From positions 12,728,001-12,792,000 of the forward strand of contig BSBN01000254.1 in the NCBI GenBank assembly GCA_027924645.1: a stretch of 64,000 bases of DNA. The letters run 5' to 3'. Origin of the DNA: Cunninghamia lanceolata (lineage: Eukaryota; Streptophyta; Pinopsida; Cupressales; Cupressaceae). Made by a program: the position numbers and the translations under genes. A model generated the notes under the pieces. The model did not search any database. It worked only from the letters and a program-made list of their open reading frames with translations, and was not told the DNA's origin. This document shows, one piece after another, positions 32,714-44,050 of the stretch. Position 1 is the stretch's first letter, and every line of letters begins with the position of its first letter.

Positions 32714-34006
32714 TGTTGGATCTAGGGCATACAACTGAGAGGGGGGGGGTGAATCAGTTGTATAGAACTTGTTCTATTTCAAACACTTTATTCTCTGTTG
32801 TTAGTTAGCAGCATATCAAATAATCATTCATGGAAGCACAATACCTAAACACAAGAGTAGATAAGCATCAACACATTGAACACCAAGATTTTGACGTGGA
32901 AAACCCGGTTAAGGGAAAAACCACGGGGTGATTAACCCAAGAATTATTCTCTGTTAGAAGAATAAGGAAAAATGAATGGCACATGCCAATAAGGGCTCAC
33001 TGCCCGAGCACACTGCTCACAAAGAGGCCCACTGCCTACAAGGAGACACACTGTCTACAGAGTGATAAAAATCACAGTCTTGAACTGGAGAATGACATCT
33101 CTACCATGTCCGGATCAGTTCTAATTAAGCCCAACAATCTCTGCTCTGCCTTTCGCACCTTTCTTCGCTACACCATCCTCATCCACATGCTACACACTGA
33201 AATGAATTCATAAATCACTATTTATACAAGACATCGACTTAGGAACAAGCATCTAAGTCGGCAAACAACCATAGGAGTATCCGCAAGATGAATAACACAT
33301 CCGGTCGGCTATCACAAGAACATTCGCAGGATGAACAACTCATCCGGTCGGCTAAACAGAGCAATAACTTCATCCGGAAGAATAACTTCAATTCCGGGCT
33401 CTACCATCAATGCAGACCAACAACACAACCTAAACATGATTCAAGAACCTTTACAAGTCTGTCTGAATGTCCGGATACATCCGCACTTCCTCTACTTACT
33501 GGGATCTCTTGTCTTCCTCATCCGGAACTTCAAGAACACAGTCTGTCGCCACTGTCATAATGCAAGAGGTACTTCCGGACCTCCAAATCATACACAAACC
33601 AGGATGACACATCACAAGGACATCCCAAACACTCCGTCCAATCCGCAGATTAGGATGATACAATTCCGGACCTCACCGGACCTTTTTGTGATCCTCTGTC
33701 ACCTCCGGATACTTGCCAGACCCGGTTCTATACCGGCAGCCATAACTCCTTCAGATCTTCATGCGGACCTCTGAAATCTTAACTGTAGCATCTCAAGACT
33801 CATATCTACTAACCCTTTAATCCGCATCCTCCGGTTCTCATCCTATACAGTATATTTACCTTCTTCTCATCACTGTTCTTCACTGTTCCTGACTGAGGCT
33901 AATTTTCTCAATATCCTCAGCACAAAGCTCATCAAATCCTTCTTGTCAATGCAGTATGAGTATGTTGACATCAATGACAACAATGGCTCACCTCATACTT
34001 GCAACA
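32714..34006 (-). repeat. 3' LTR of Copia copy 1
   Basis: On the minus strand it runs TGTTGCAAGTATGAGG (34006) to GATCCAACA (32714). It holds more than a dozen CCGG words, many as TCCGG or TCCGGA, between about 33100 and 33850. It also has a series of CACTGCCTACAARGAG-like units near 33000-33060, and an inverted repeat ATACAACTGA...TCAGTTGTAT around a G-run (32730-32765). The 76-, 90- and 147-residue open frames on the plus strand recur in the other LTRs and are not genes. Confidence 0.92.
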
Positions 34007-34321
34007 ATCTCCCCCTTTGTCATTGATGGCAACATATGATGTGAAAAACCATCAAGACAAGAACTTCTCTTTTCTGTCACAGCTCCCCCTATCAACAACA
34101 ACTCTTCACATGTCTTCCTTTGCTGCTCCCCCTTTGATCATCAACCACTTGTTTTTCACATGTCTTCTCTCCCCCTTTGACATCAATGGCAAAGGGCTCA
34201 TACTTGCAACTCTCATGCATCAGAATAATACCAGCTGCTCCCCCTTAGTTGCAGCTCCCCATTAGTCCGGATCACAAGATATGACTGTGATAGCCACCGG
34301 ACTGATGCACATCAGTGCATC
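34007..34321 (-). promoter_or_regulatory. Multiple polypurine tracts between pol and 3' LTR (copy 1)
   Basis: On the minus strand this 315-base spacer carries at least five AAGGGGGAG-like motifs. The last, ACAAAGGGGGAGAT, abuts the LTR start at 34006; others lie near 34085, 34130, 34172 and 34240. One tract next to the LTR is needed for plus-strand priming. Repeated tracts here are reported for the Sirevirus branch of Copia, which also fits the RT sequence. Confidence 0.7.
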
Positions 34322-37300
34322 TTAGCTCATCACCGGAGGGGCCATGACCCCTAACTTCTCGCGGAGATATTCAAAAGAGTCCTTGGGAAGAGGTTTTGTA
34401 AAGATATCTGCAATCTGATCCTTGGAGGGAACATACTCCAATCTGACTTCTTCCTTGTTTACTTGTTCTCTTAAAAAGTGAAATTTGATAGATATGTGCT
34501 TAGTCTTGGAATGCAATACCGGATTCTTGGAAATATTAATTGCACTTGAATTATCACAGAAAATTGTGATAGGCTCCTCATATTCAACTTTGATGTCTCT
34601 TAGCATCTGCTTCATCCATAAGATTTGAGTACAACTACCTGCTGCTGCAATGTATTCTGCTTCTGTTGTAGACAGAGATATTGCATCTTGTTTCTTGCTT
34701 AGCCAAGAAACCAATCTCTTCCCCAAAAAGAATGCTCCACCACTAGTGCTCTTCCGGTCATCCACATCTCCTGCCCAATCTGCATCTGTGTAAGCATGAA
34801 GAGAAAAATCCGGATCTCTAGGATACCATAGACCATACTCAACTGTCCCTTTCAAGTATCTAAAAATTCTTTTGATTGCCATAACATGAGATTCTCTAGG
34901 ATCAGCCTGGAATCTTGCCACAAGACCAACAGCTTGCATTATATCTGGTCTAGTTTGAGTGAGATACAACAATCCACCAATCATTGATCTATACTTTGTC
35001 TGATCTGCCTTTGGAGAATCATCATCTTTGCTTAACTTACATCCGGTTACCATAGGAGTGTTCATAGGCTTTGAGTCTTCCATACCAAATTTCTTTAACA
35101 ATTCTTTCACATATTTGGTCTGAGAAATGAAGATCCCTTCTTTTGTTTGAGTAATTTGCAGACCCAAGAAGAAATTCATTTCACCAAGCATAGACATTTC
35201 AAACTCACTTTTCATCTGATTTGCAAAAGTTTTACACATACTATCTCTTCCTCCAAAAATGATATCATCCACAAACACTTCAACAATCAGAATGTTTTCA
35301 TGATCAATTTTGAAATATAAGTTGCTGTCAGCAGTACCTTTGTTGAATCCAATCTGCACAAGATGCTTATCCAACCTTTCATACCATGCTCTTGGGGCTT
35401 GCTTCAATCCATACAAAGCTTTCTTCAACTTGCAGACCATATCATTATTATCAGACAATTGAAATCCATCCGGTTGTTCAATGTAGACTTCTTCTTCCAG
35501 ATCACCATTTAAGAAGGCAGACTTGACATCCATCTGATATACCTTGAAATCTTTGAAGGCAGCAAATGCAAGAAGTAATCTGACTGCTTCAATTCTTGCT
35601 ACCGGAGAAAAAGTCTCTTCAAAGTCAATTCCTTCTATTTGAGAGTAGCCTTTGCAGACCAATCTAGCTTTGTTTCTGATTACTTCACCAGCTTCATTTA
35701 GTTTGTTCCGGAAGACCCACTTGGTTCCAATTACATTCCTGTCTCTAGGTCTGGGAACAAGATCCCAAGTATGATTTTTCTCAATTTGCATCAGTTCATC
35801 TTCCATTGCTTTGGTCCAATTTTCATCATTGCAGGCTTCATTTATTGTTTTAGGTTCAATCCTTGAAATCAGACAACATTCATTCTGATCTTGAGCAATA
35901 TTCCTTCTAGTTTGTACACCTTTGCTTCTGTCACCTATGATCTGATCTTCAGAGTGATTCAGTTTTACATACCTTGGAATTTTGGGAGTATCCAGTACTG
36001 CTGTTTCTTGATCAGGCTCATTTAAACCTAACTCTTCTTCCTGATTTACCGGATCAGGCTGACTCTGTTTCACCGGAGAGGATTGAGTTCCTTGAACACT
36101 ATCTTGGTCATCTTCATCAAATTCATAAAATCTTGAAGGCTTCTCAATTCCTTCATCAACCTTTACATTGGTACTTTCTATCATCTTCCTCAATCTCTTA
36201 TTGTAACACCGATATGCTTTGCTTTGAGTGGAGTAGCCCAAGAAAATTCCTTCATCACTTCTAGCATCAAACTTTCCTAGATCTTCATCTCTTTTAATAT
36301 AACACTTGCTACCAAATACCCTGAAATATTTCACAGTAGGAGTGATGCCAAACCAAAGTTCATAGGGGGTCTTACCGGTGTTGTTTCTGATTTGAACTCG
36401 ATTGAGAGTGTAGACTGCAGTGCTGATAGCTTCTTTCCAAAACATTTGAGGAACATTTGCTTCCAACATCATTGTCCTAGCAGCTTCCTGGATGGTCCGG
36501 TTCTTTCTCTCAACTACTCCATTCTGCTGTGGAGTCTTAGGAGCAGACAACTGTCTCCTTATACCCTGTTTCTCACAAAAGTCAATGAATTCACCAGATG
36601 TAAATTCACCACCTCTATCAGACCTTAGACACTTTAGTTTCAATCCGGTTTGATTCTCCACCATAGCTTTGAAGATTTTGAACTTCTCAAAAGCTTCTGA
36701 TTTTTCTTTTAGAAAGGTAACCCACATCATCCGGGAATGATCATCAATTAACAACATGAAATATCTATCACCTTGCAGACTCTTGATTCTTGTCGGACCA
36801 CATAGATCAGTATGTACTAATTCCAACAATCCGGTAGAAGACTGATCTTTGCTTTTAAAAGAGACTCTGCTTTGTTTGCCTAACTGACATTCTTTACACA
36901 CACTGTTTGTAGGTTTTATCAACTTTGGAAGATCTCTCACAGCCTGAGTATTGCTTATTTTGATGATGTTGTCAAAATTTACATGACACATTCTTCTATG
37001 CCATAACCAACTCTGATCAATTTGAACAAACAAACAACTTTTATTTGAACCAACCAGATGAAAGATGTTACCTCTTGTCTGAGTACCGGATGCAATTTCA
37101 GTTCCGGAGCTTGTAAAGATTCTGCATTTTCCATTCTTGAACCGGAGATCATAGCCTTTGTCCACTAACTGACCAACACTGAGAAGATTGTGCTTCAATC
37201 CTTCAACATATAGTACATTACCTGTTTTGCTCTTACCATCAAAGGAAATAGTTCCCCTACCTCTGATTCTGCCAGCAGAATTGTCACCAAACTTTACCAT

Positions 37301-38476
37301 TCCTCCTTCATATCTTTCCAAGTCTAAGAACTTATTCTTGTCACCAGTCATATGGTGAGAGCATCCACTGTCAATAACCCAATCATCCTTTTCTTCCACT
37401 TGAGCAGCCAAGGCTTTTTCAACAACTTTGTGATTGACAGATTCAGAGAGCAAGGAATCTTCTTCCTTGATGGCTATAAACACCCACTCATTTCCGGATT
37501 TGCTTCCTGGATCTGATTCATCATCTGTTACTCCTTCATTGTCATCTTCTTCATGAACATAATAGCAATTCTTTTGAAACCTTTGTCTGTGAGTATTAGA
37601 TCTTGCAGATCTCTCCGGACATCTTGAGGCAAAATGACCAATCTTATTGCAGTTAAAACACTTAAAGGGTAGTTTTCCTTCATACTTACCGGATCCTCTT
37701 GGCAGTCTCTTTGCAATGAGGGCTTCAAGTTGAGTTGTTTCTGCTTCTTCTTCTTCCATGTCTCTTCTTGCTTGATCATACCATGACATTTTCCTTGATG
37801 AGTTTTCACCCGGATCAAATCTCTGTTTGCCTTTCACATAGGCACTGGCTTTAAAAGTAGACTCAGTCTTGGGTGGATCATCTCCAAACTCGGTCATTTC
37901 AAATGCAGCTAGTTTGCCAGCCAATTGTTCTCTTGTGACAGTTGTGTGGGCTCTGAATTCATCAATGGCAGCAACTTTGATTTTGTAGGCAGCAGGAAGG
38001 GATCTTAGGATTTTGCAGACAATCTCATTTTCATCTAGAGTTCCACCAGCATTTCTGATTCCACATACCAGCTCATTTACTCTTGGCATAAAGGTAGTAA
38101 TGTTTTCATCATCTCTCATTTTCAATCTTTCAAATTTCCCTTTCAGACTTTGCAACCTTGCACTTTTGACAAACTCATCTCCTTCATACAGAAGTTCCAG
38201 TTTAGTTAGGATCTCATATGCAGTTGGTAGGTCAATGACATTCGAGAGATCTGAGTCATTCAATGCGCTTAGAAGAGCTTCCTTGGTCCGCAGATTGTTT
38301 TCAGCTTCTGTGGTTTCATCAGGAGTTGTCGGACCACCTTGTGGGGGTATATATGGTTTTGAAATCATAGCCAAGTATGCTTTTCCCATACATTCCAAAT
38401 GACACTTCATGCGACCTTTCCAGAGAGTGAAGTTGGTTCCATCGAACTTCGGACTATCCTTCTTGTATGACGACAT
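34322..38476 (-). CDS. Copia gag-pol polyprotein, intact, 1384 residues
   Basis: One frame encodes everything needed for the replication cycle of a cytoplasmic virus-like particle. UBN2-type gag lies at about residues 10-200 and a zinc knuckle [14 protein letters not shown] at 273-286. The aspartic protease active site is DSG at 369-371. GAG-pre-integrase HHCC covers about 493-530. The integrase core has Asp557, Asp620 and Glu656. RVT_2 spans about 905-1145, with Asp983 and FVDD at 1068-1071. RNase H has Asp1231/1233, Glu1272 and Asp1308 (DADWAG, STTEAEY, FCDNSS). Every catalytic residue I can place is present. The ATG at 38476 is chosen because the next residues begin the gag motif and only about 40 bases separate it from the PBS. 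The length is normal for Copia. Lineage: probably Sirevirus-like (inference). Confidence 0.95.
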   Translation of the reverse strand: MSSYKKDSPKFDGTNFTLWKGRMKCHLECMGKAYLAMISKPYIPPQGGPTTPDETTEAENNLRTKEALLSALNDSDLSNVIDLPTAYEILTKLELLYEGDEFVKSARLQSLKGKFERLKMRDDENITTFMPRVNELVCGIRNAGGTLDENEIVCKILRSLPAAYKIKVAAIDEFRAHTTVTREQLAGKLAAFEMTEFGDDPPKTESTFKASAYVKGKQRFDPGENSSRKMSWYDQARRDMEEEEAETTQLEALIAKRLPRGSGKYEGKLPFKCFNCNKIGHFASRCPERSARSNTHRQRFQKNCYYVHEEDDNEGVTDDESDPGSKSGNEWVFIAIKEEDSLLSESVNHKVVEKALAAQVEEKDDWVIDSGCSHHMTGDKNKFLDLERYEGGMVKFGDNSAGRIRGRGTISFDGKSKTGNVLYVEGLKHNLLSVGQLVDKGYDLRFKNGKCRIFTSSGTEIASGTQTRGNIFHLVGSNKSCLFVQIDQSWLWHRRMCHVNFDNIIKISNTQAVRDLPKLIKPTNSVCKECQLGKQSRVSFKSKDQSSTGLLELVHTDLCGPTRIKSLQGDRYFMLLIDDHSRMMWVTFLKEKSEAFEKFKIFKAMVENQTGLKLKCLRSDRGGEFTSGEFIDFCEKQGIRRQLSAPKTPQQNGVVERKNRTIQEAARTMMLEANVPQMFWKEAISTAVYTLNRVQIRNNTGKTPYELWFGITPTVKYFRVFGSKCYIKRDEDLGKFDARSDEGIFLGYSTQSKAYRCYNKRLRKMIESTNVKVDEGIEKPSRFYEFDEDDQDSVQGTQSSPVKQSQPDPVNQEEELGLNEPDQETAVLDTPKIPRYVKLNHSEDQIIGDRSKGVQTRRNIAQDQNECCLISRIEPKTINEACNDENWTKAMEDELMQIEKNHTWDLVPRPRDRNVIGTKWVFRNKLNEAGEVIRNKARLVCKGYSQIEGIDFEETFSPVARIEAVRLLLAFAAFKDFKVYQMDVKSAFLNGDLEEEVYIEQPDGFQLSDNNDMVCKLKKALYGLKQAPRAWYERLDKHLVQIGFNKGTADSNLYFKIDHENILIVEVFVDDIIFGGRDSMCKTFANQMKSEFEMSMLGEMNFFLGLQITQTKEGIFISQTKYVKELLKKFGMEDSKPMNTPMVTGCKLSKDDDSPKADQTKYRSMIGGLLYLTQTRPDIMQAVGLVARFQADPRESHVMAIKRIFRYLKGTVEYGLWYPRDPDFSLHAYTDADWAGDVDDRKSTSGGAFFLGKRLVSWLSKKQDAISLSTTEAEYIAAAGSCTQILWMKQMLRDIKVEYEEPITIFCDNSSAINISKNPVLHSKTKHISIKFHFLREQVNKEEVRLEYVPSKDQIADIFTKPLPKDSFEYLREKLGVMAPPVMS

Positions 38477-38515
38477 CCTGGATCACCTCTAGCGGTTAAG
38501 CTCCTATCAGAGGAA

Positions 38516-38531
38516 CTCAGCTCTGATACCA
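38516..38531 (-). promoter_or_regulatory. Primer-binding site of Copia copy 1
   Basis: On the minus strand TGGTATCAGAGCTGAG lies two bases after the 5' LTR, the standard initiator-Met complement of plant Copia elements. Confidence 0.9.
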
Positions 38532-38533
38532 AT

Positions 38534-39827
38534 TGTTGGATCTAGGGCATACAACTGAGAGGGGGGGGGGTGAATCAGTTGTATAGAACTTGTTCTATTT
38601 CAAACACTTTATTCTCTGTTGTTAGTTAGCAGCATATCAAATAATCATTCATGGAAGCACAATACCTAAACACAAGAGTAGATAAGCATCAACACATTGA
38701 ACACCAAGATTTTGACGTGGAAAACCCGGTTAAGGGAAAAACCACGGGGTGATTAACCCAAGAATTATTCTCTGTTAGAAGAATAAGGAAAAATGAATGG
38801 CACATGCCAATAAGGGCTCACTGCCCGAGCACACTGCTCACAAAGAGGCCCACTGCCTACAAGGAGACACACTGTCTACAGAGTGATAAAAATCACAGTC
38901 TTGAACTGGAGAATGACATCTCTACCATGTCCGGATCAGTTCTAATTAAGCCCAACAATCTCTGCTCTGCCTTTCGCACCTTTCTTCGCTACACCATCCT
39001 CATCCACATGCTACACACTGAAATGAATTCATAAATCACTATTTATACAAGACATCAACTTAGGAACAAGCATCTAAGTCGGCAAACAACCATAGGAGTA
39101 TCCGCAAGATGAATAACACATCCGGTCGGCTATCACAAGAACATTCGCAGGATGAACAACTCATCCGGTCGGCTAAACAGAGCAATAACTTCATCCGGAA
39201 GAATAACTTCAATTCCGGGCTCTACCATCAATGCGGACCAACAACACAACCTAAACATGATTCAAGAACCTTTACAAGTCTGTCTGAATGTCCGGATACA
39301 TCCGCACTTCCTCTACTTACTGGGATCTCTTGTCTTCCTCATCCGGAACTTCAAGAACACAGTCTGTCGCCACTGTCATAATGCAAGAGGTACTTCCGGA
39401 CCTCCAAATCATACACAAACCAGGATGACACATCACAAGGACATCCCAAACACTCCGTCCAATCCGCAGATTAGGATGATACAATTCCGGACCTCACCGG
39501 ACCTTTTTGTGATCCTCTGTCACCTCCGGATACTTGCCGGACCCGGTTCTATACCGGCAGCCATAACTCCTTCAGATCTTCATGCGGACCTCTGAAATCT
39601 TAACTGTAGCATCTCAAGACTCATATCTACTAACCCTTTAATCCGCATCCTCCGGTTCTCATCCTATACAGTATATTTACCTTCTTCTCATCACTGTTCT
39701 TCACTGTTCCTGACTGAGGCTAATTTTCTCAATATCCTCAGCACAAAGCTCATCAAATCCTTCTTGTCAATGCAGTATGAGTATGTTGACATCAATGACA
39801 ACAATGGCTCACCTCATACTTGCAACA
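38534..39827 (-). repeat. 5' LTR of Copia copy 1
   Basis: 1294 bases, identical to 32714-34006 except for three CG-site transitions (near 39054, 39234 and 39538) and a G run one base longer near 38562-38571. In the transcript it ends with a hairpin, ATACAACTGA paired with TCAGTTGTAT around a C-rich loop, about 17 bases before the PBS. Confidence 0.93.
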
Positions 39828-39832
39828 ATGAC

Positions 39833-40547
39833 TGTTGACCCAAATAGGGCTGTCCTCACCAATTCATCCTAGGATAACAGCAAATAGCCAAACCAAAGTA
39901 CTAAACCACTGCCATTCAATGTATCATTAATTATTGGAGACAAATTAGTACATAATTGCATGGTGGACAGTGGAGCAAGCAGTTCCATGATGCCTAAACA
40001 AATTACAGACCAATTAGGGCTCAAATACTAGCCTCTTGAGAAGGGTGTACTCCAATTAGATGGCGCCTCTGTTAATATTGTGGGTGTAATAAAAGACCTA
40101 GGCCTCACTCTGCACACTTGCCCAAATGTTTCCATTTCACAAGGGGTGTTCATCATAGATTTGCCTCCTTATTTTTCCATGTTCTTATCAAGAGAATTTA
40201 CAGCTAAGATAGGAGGATATTTATCCTCAGACTGCTCCCACATGTTTTTAAGGACTAGATATGGCACCAAAGTAACTTTAAAATCTAAGTTACTTTCAAA
40301 TCATCACATAGAGCCTTACACACCGAGTGTTGTTAATGCAAATTACATTATTTCTGATGAACCTGAGCTTGTTGCTACTCAAGAACTACAAGATGAAAGC
40401 ATACCAGAGGTACTCTTAAGCGAGTGGTCCTCAAAAAATGTTATAGATGATCCTAAGGCACATATTGAAGAAAATGGTATGGGGGTTTACATACTACATG
40501 AACCTGAAGCAGCAATACCAAATCTTGTAAAAGGTGTAGAACAATAG
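39833..40547 (+). pseudogene. Plus-strand Gypsy protease
   Basis: Immediately after the Copia, the frame gives HNCMVDSGASSSMMPKQITD (about 39957-40015), a retropepsin active site with Asp-Ser-Gly intact. A TAG follows near 40028. The open frame 40080-40547 (155 residues) continues with GVIKDLGLTLHTCPNVSISQ and FLSREFTAKIGGYLSSD, the usual protease C-terminal part with a linker. Gag and protease were separated by the Copia at 32714. Confidence 0.7.
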
Positions 40548-41150
40548 ATAGAGCAGCAAGGAGAAGTATGGAAAATGTACTTTTATGGCTCAAGGAGAAG
40601 AAATGGATCCAGTGGTGGTGCAATTCTTGTATCTCCCTAGGATGAGAGATATTATGCTACTTTTTGTTTTTCCTTCTCATGCACTAATAACACTGCTGAA
40701 TATGAAGGATTGATCCAGTGTTTACAATGGGCAAGAAAGAGAAAGATTGGCTATTTACAAGTGTTTGGGGATAGTGAACTAATTGTAAATCAGGTAAGAG
40801 GACTACATCTTACAAAGAATGATACTTTGAAGCGCTATAAGCATAGGGTATGGGACATGATTGAAGAGTTTGATGCTTTTAATCTGATTTCCACTCCAAG
40901 AAATCAGAACTCCCATACTGATAGGTTAGCTGTGGTTGGAGATCAGTTTGATATCCCTAGTGATATTCAACGAGAAAAGGTGCAACCTCGTGTCAAAATA
41001 GTTGATAGGCCTTCTATCCCTGACAATAATATTAATTGGCAAGTTTTTGAAAGTGATGAGCAGATCCTGCGTTTCTTGTTAGAGGAAGATGAATTTTCTG
41101 TGATAAATCAAGATAAGCTTAAACAGTAATATGGCAATGATCAATTTGTT
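40548..41150 (+). pseudogene. Extra RNase H-like domain upstream of RT (plus-strand Gypsy)
   Basis: From 40570 the frame reads WKMYFYGSRRRNGSSGGAIL, then NNTAEYEGLIQCLQWARKR, then LQVFGDSELIVNQVRG and SHTDRLAVVG. These are the four conserved blocks of the archaeal-type/plant RNase H fold (xxFDGS, AEYxAL, GDSxLV, AD.LA). The first catalytic Asp is Tyr (TAT at 40584-40586); Glu and the later Asp residues remain. A stop sits near 40638. This lies before the RT, whereas the usual Gypsy RNase H is found after it at 42206-42754. Such a second RNase H is known from the Tat branch; the placement is noted among the findings. Confidence 0.7.
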
Positions 41151-42160
41151 TAGTTGAGGACAAACAAGTTGCCCAAGGGATTGGTAACCTTGGAATCTAT
41201 TTTTAGTATAGATGATCAACTGAAGAAAAGCAAGACTAGTATGCAGGTAAAAGAAGAGCATTATGAAGAGCTGGAGATTTTTAAAGGTAAGCTTCTTAAA
41301 ATCAGTAAAATTTGCTCAACTAAGGATAGAAGAGCTTTTATAGCTCTCTGCCAAGAATTTGAAGGGGTGTTTGCCTAGTATTATTCAGACCTAAAGGGGT
41401 TCGACCCTTAGATTGCCCAGCACACCATAGAGTTAGAATCAGGTACTAAACCTGTGAGGCAGAAGCAAAGACCTTTAAATCCAAAGCTTGAGCCTCTAAT
41501 GATTAAAGAACTGACTAAGCTAATTGAAGGGAAAATTATTTTTCCAATCAAGCATACTTTTTGGGTCTCCAACCTTGTCCCTGTAAGAAAAAAGAATGGA
41601 GAGATTAGGCTATGTGTCTACTTCAGAGACCTCAATAGAGCCTCCCTAAAAGATCACTACCCATTGCCTTCAATGGAGCAAATTCTATAGGTAGTGGCTG
41701 GCTCAGAAAGGTTTTCTTTACTTGATGGATTTTCTTGTTACAATCAGGTGTTAGTAAAGGAGGAGGATCAGTTCAAGACCTCTTTGACCACCAAATGGGG
41801 TACCATGGCCTAGAAAAAATGCCTTTTGGCCTCTCGAATGCTGGCTCTACTTTCCAGAGAACCATGGATATGGCCTTTAAGGGTTTGATGTACAAATTGG
41901 TGCTGGTATACTTGGATGACATCATGGTTTTTTCCAAGAATGCAGCTGAACATTTATCTCATCTGAGGCTAGTATTTGAAAGATGCAAGGAATTCAGGAT
42001 ATCTCTCAATCCCAAGAAGTGCATATTCGCGGTACATGAAGGTAAGCTGCTAGGGCACGTTGTGTCAAAGGAAGGCATTACTTTTGACCCTGAAAGGGTA
42101 AGAGCTATTCTGGAGCTGCCTTTACCTAGCCACAAGAAGGGGCTGTAAAGTTTTAGTGGT
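41151..42160 (+). pseudogene. Plus-strand Gypsy reverse transcriptase
   Basis: 41154-41378 carries the linker up to ALCQEFEGVFA. The RT core follows: KELTKLIEGKIIFPIKHTFW, VSNLVPVRKKNGEIRLCVYF, RDLNRASLKDHYPLPSMEQI, FSLLDGFSCYNQ (first catalytic Asp, near 41723), MPFGLSNAGSTFQRTMDMAF, and VYLDDIMVFSKN with both Asp residues (41908-41940). Stops at about 41379, 41688 and 41811 and a stop after KKGL (about 42148) break it. Most stand for Gln. The frame from 41735 to 41820 is shifted relative to the preceding part. Confidence 0.85.
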
Positions 42161-42770
42161 AGAATTAATTTTCTGTGAAGGTTTATCCCCGACATTACAA
42201 ATCTTTTGAAGCCTTTGGCGTCTATGTTAAAGAAGAACATAGTTTTTAGTTGGATGAAGGAGGCCAAGCTCAGCGTCAAGTCCATCAAGGAGGCATTAGC
42301 AGCTACACCAACTCTGGTAAACCCTGATTTCTCTAAAGATTTTATCTTATATGCTTATGGCGGCCTGGATACAATCTCTGCAATCCTGGTACAGTAGTAG
42401 AGTGAAGGTTTTGAGCAACCAGTCACTTTCTTTAGACAAGGGCTAGAGGAGTACGAGTAAAGGTATAGCTTTGTTGAGAAACACATCTTGGTAGTGATAA
42501 AGAGCCTAAAGAAGTTTTAGCACCTTGTTTCTAATAGTAAGATACATTTGATGGTTAGTCATCCCAGTGTGAAGGAGTTCCTGTTGAGTAAAGATGTTAG
42601 TGAGAAAAGGGTTGGTTGGATCACCAAAGTCATGGAATACGACGTGGAGATCAAGATAACCAAGCTTGTTAGAGGCATAGGAATCAGTGAACAACTCGCT
42701 ACCAGTTCAGAGAATGAAATAGAAAAAGAAGCGGAGGTGCTTCTGACTATTTAAGAGGAGCATTAGAATG
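42161..42770 (+). pseudogene. Plus-strand Gypsy RNase H
   Basis: Directly after the RT thumb (RFIPDITNLLKPLASMLKKN, about 42180-42240) comes WMKEAKLSVKSIKEALAATP and PDFSKDFILYAYGGLDTISA, the Ty3-type RNase H entry, with Tyr where the catalytic Asp of YxDAS normally stands. The part after 42397 has several stops (TAG TAG near 42398; TAA near 42460; TAG near 42518) but still reads VTFFRQGLEEYE and RYSFVEKHILVVIKSLKKF. It ends as a linker near 42754. Confidence 0.75.
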
Positions 42771-44050
42771 ATACAGCAGTAGTAGGCACCCATTGGGTAA
42801 ATGACATGACTCAATTTTTGTGAACTGGTAAATGTCCTGCAGGTCTAAATAGAACTAGAATAAGGTATTTTAGACTACAATCTATTCCATATGTTTTAAT
42901 AAATGGCATCCTTTTTAGAAAAGATTTTAATTGTGTATTGCTAAGATGCATTGATTATGATCAGACTGATAAAGTGCTTCATGAGTTTCATGATGGAATA
43001 GTAGGGGACCATTTTGCCCCAAGGACTACTACTTGGAAAGTAATGAGAGCTGGCTATTATTGGCCTAGCTTATTTAAGGATGCCCTTGCATGGGCTAGAA
43101 AATGTATAAAATGTGTTGTTTTTGAAGGAAAGGAAACGCTGCCAGCCTTACCTCTATGGCCAATTCAAGTAGAGCAGCCCTTCATGAGATGGGACATTGA
43201 TTTTATAGGTCCTATTAACCCACCATCAAGTGTAGGCCACAGATGGATACTTACAGCTATAGATTATTTCACAAGATGGACTAAAGTAGTGGCCCGTAAG
43301 GAATCCAATGAAAATGTTGTCTTGAATTTTTATCAGGATTTGATACCCAGATTTGGAGTGCCTGAGTAAATCATTTCTGATAATGCTTTGGCCTTTGTTG
43401 GCCTAAAGATAACTGACTGGGCTATTAAGAATGGGATTTATTTAAATACTTTATCAAATTATTACCCATAGGGTAATGGTTTGGCTGAGTCTACAAATAA
43501 AAATCTCATAAGAATCATTAAAAGATCAATGGAAGACAACCAGAGGACATGGCACACTAATTTCAAATATGCCTTGTGGGCTGACAGAATAACTCCTAAA
43601 AGGTCCATTGGAAACACTCCATATATGTTAATCTATGGGAAGGAAGCAAGATTCCCTGTCTCTGTTGAACTTCCAGTACTAGACATCATGAATTAGCTAG
43701 AGATGTTTGAAGAGGAAGACCCCATGGTTATCAAATATGCTTAGCTTATGGAGCTTGAAGAAATCAGAGACAAGGCTATGAAGACTATGGAATATCATCA
43801 ACTTCAAACAAAAAGAAATTTTGATAAGAAGGCCACCCCCAGGAACTTTAGAATGGGTGACATGGTGTTCAAATGGGATGAATTGAAAAGCAGACCAAGA
43901 AAGCATTTCAAGTTTGATAGCATGTGGAGTGGCCCATTTCTCATTACTGAATGCAAGGAGCACAATGTATTTCAGTTATCAAGAATGAATGGATAAAATT
44001 TGCCTATCCCAATCAATGGGATACACTTAAAGAGATGTTTTGAGGTATGA
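42771..44050 (+). pseudogene. Plus-strand Gypsy integrase
   Basis: 42938-43369 contains the zinc-binding H...H...C..C (HEFHDGIVGDHF, ARKCIKCVV) and WDIDFIGPINPPSSVGHRW with the first catalytic Asp (near 43198). A TAA near 43367 is followed by IISDNALAF (second Asp). A TAG follows near 43469, then NGLAESTNKNLIRIIKR with the catalytic Glu (near 43489). The C-terminal part at 43748-43996 (RNFRMGDMVFKWDELKSR, then FKFDSMWSGPFLI) is the usual GPY/F-like end. No chromodomain is seen. Every stop sits where Gln is expected. Confidence 0.85.

Larger units (their letters stand above)
32709..39832 (-). mobile_element. Young, structurally intact Copia (copy 1)
   Basis: The 5-bp duplication ATGAC (32709-32713 and 39828-39832) brackets a 7114-base element. 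Its LTRs of 1293 and 1294 bases differ by three substitutions and one extra G in a G run. It has a PBS, a complete 1384-residue polyprotein, repeated polypurine tracts and TG...CA termini. It sits in the gag-protease interval of the plus-strand Gypsy. All three LTR differences are C/G to T/A changes at CG sites. Everything needed for autonomous transposition appears present; whether it is expressed cannot be read here. Confidence 0.95.

Noticed and set aside
33288..33774. Open frames of 90 and 147 codons on the plus strand, repeated at 39109-39595 and in part at 50596 and 56528
   Set aside because: They lie inside the Copia LTRs, antisense to the element. Their repetition reflects the LTR copies. 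They contain no domain and are not conserved in frame between copies.
37528..37818. 96-codon minus-strand frame, also at 54797-55087
   Set aside because: Overlapping alternative frame within the polyprotein; Lys/Gln-rich because of shifted Glu codons.
38013..38402. 129-codon plus-strand frame, also at 55282-55671
   Set aside because: Antisense shadow of the conserved Copia gag; it is similar in both copies only because the sense strand is.
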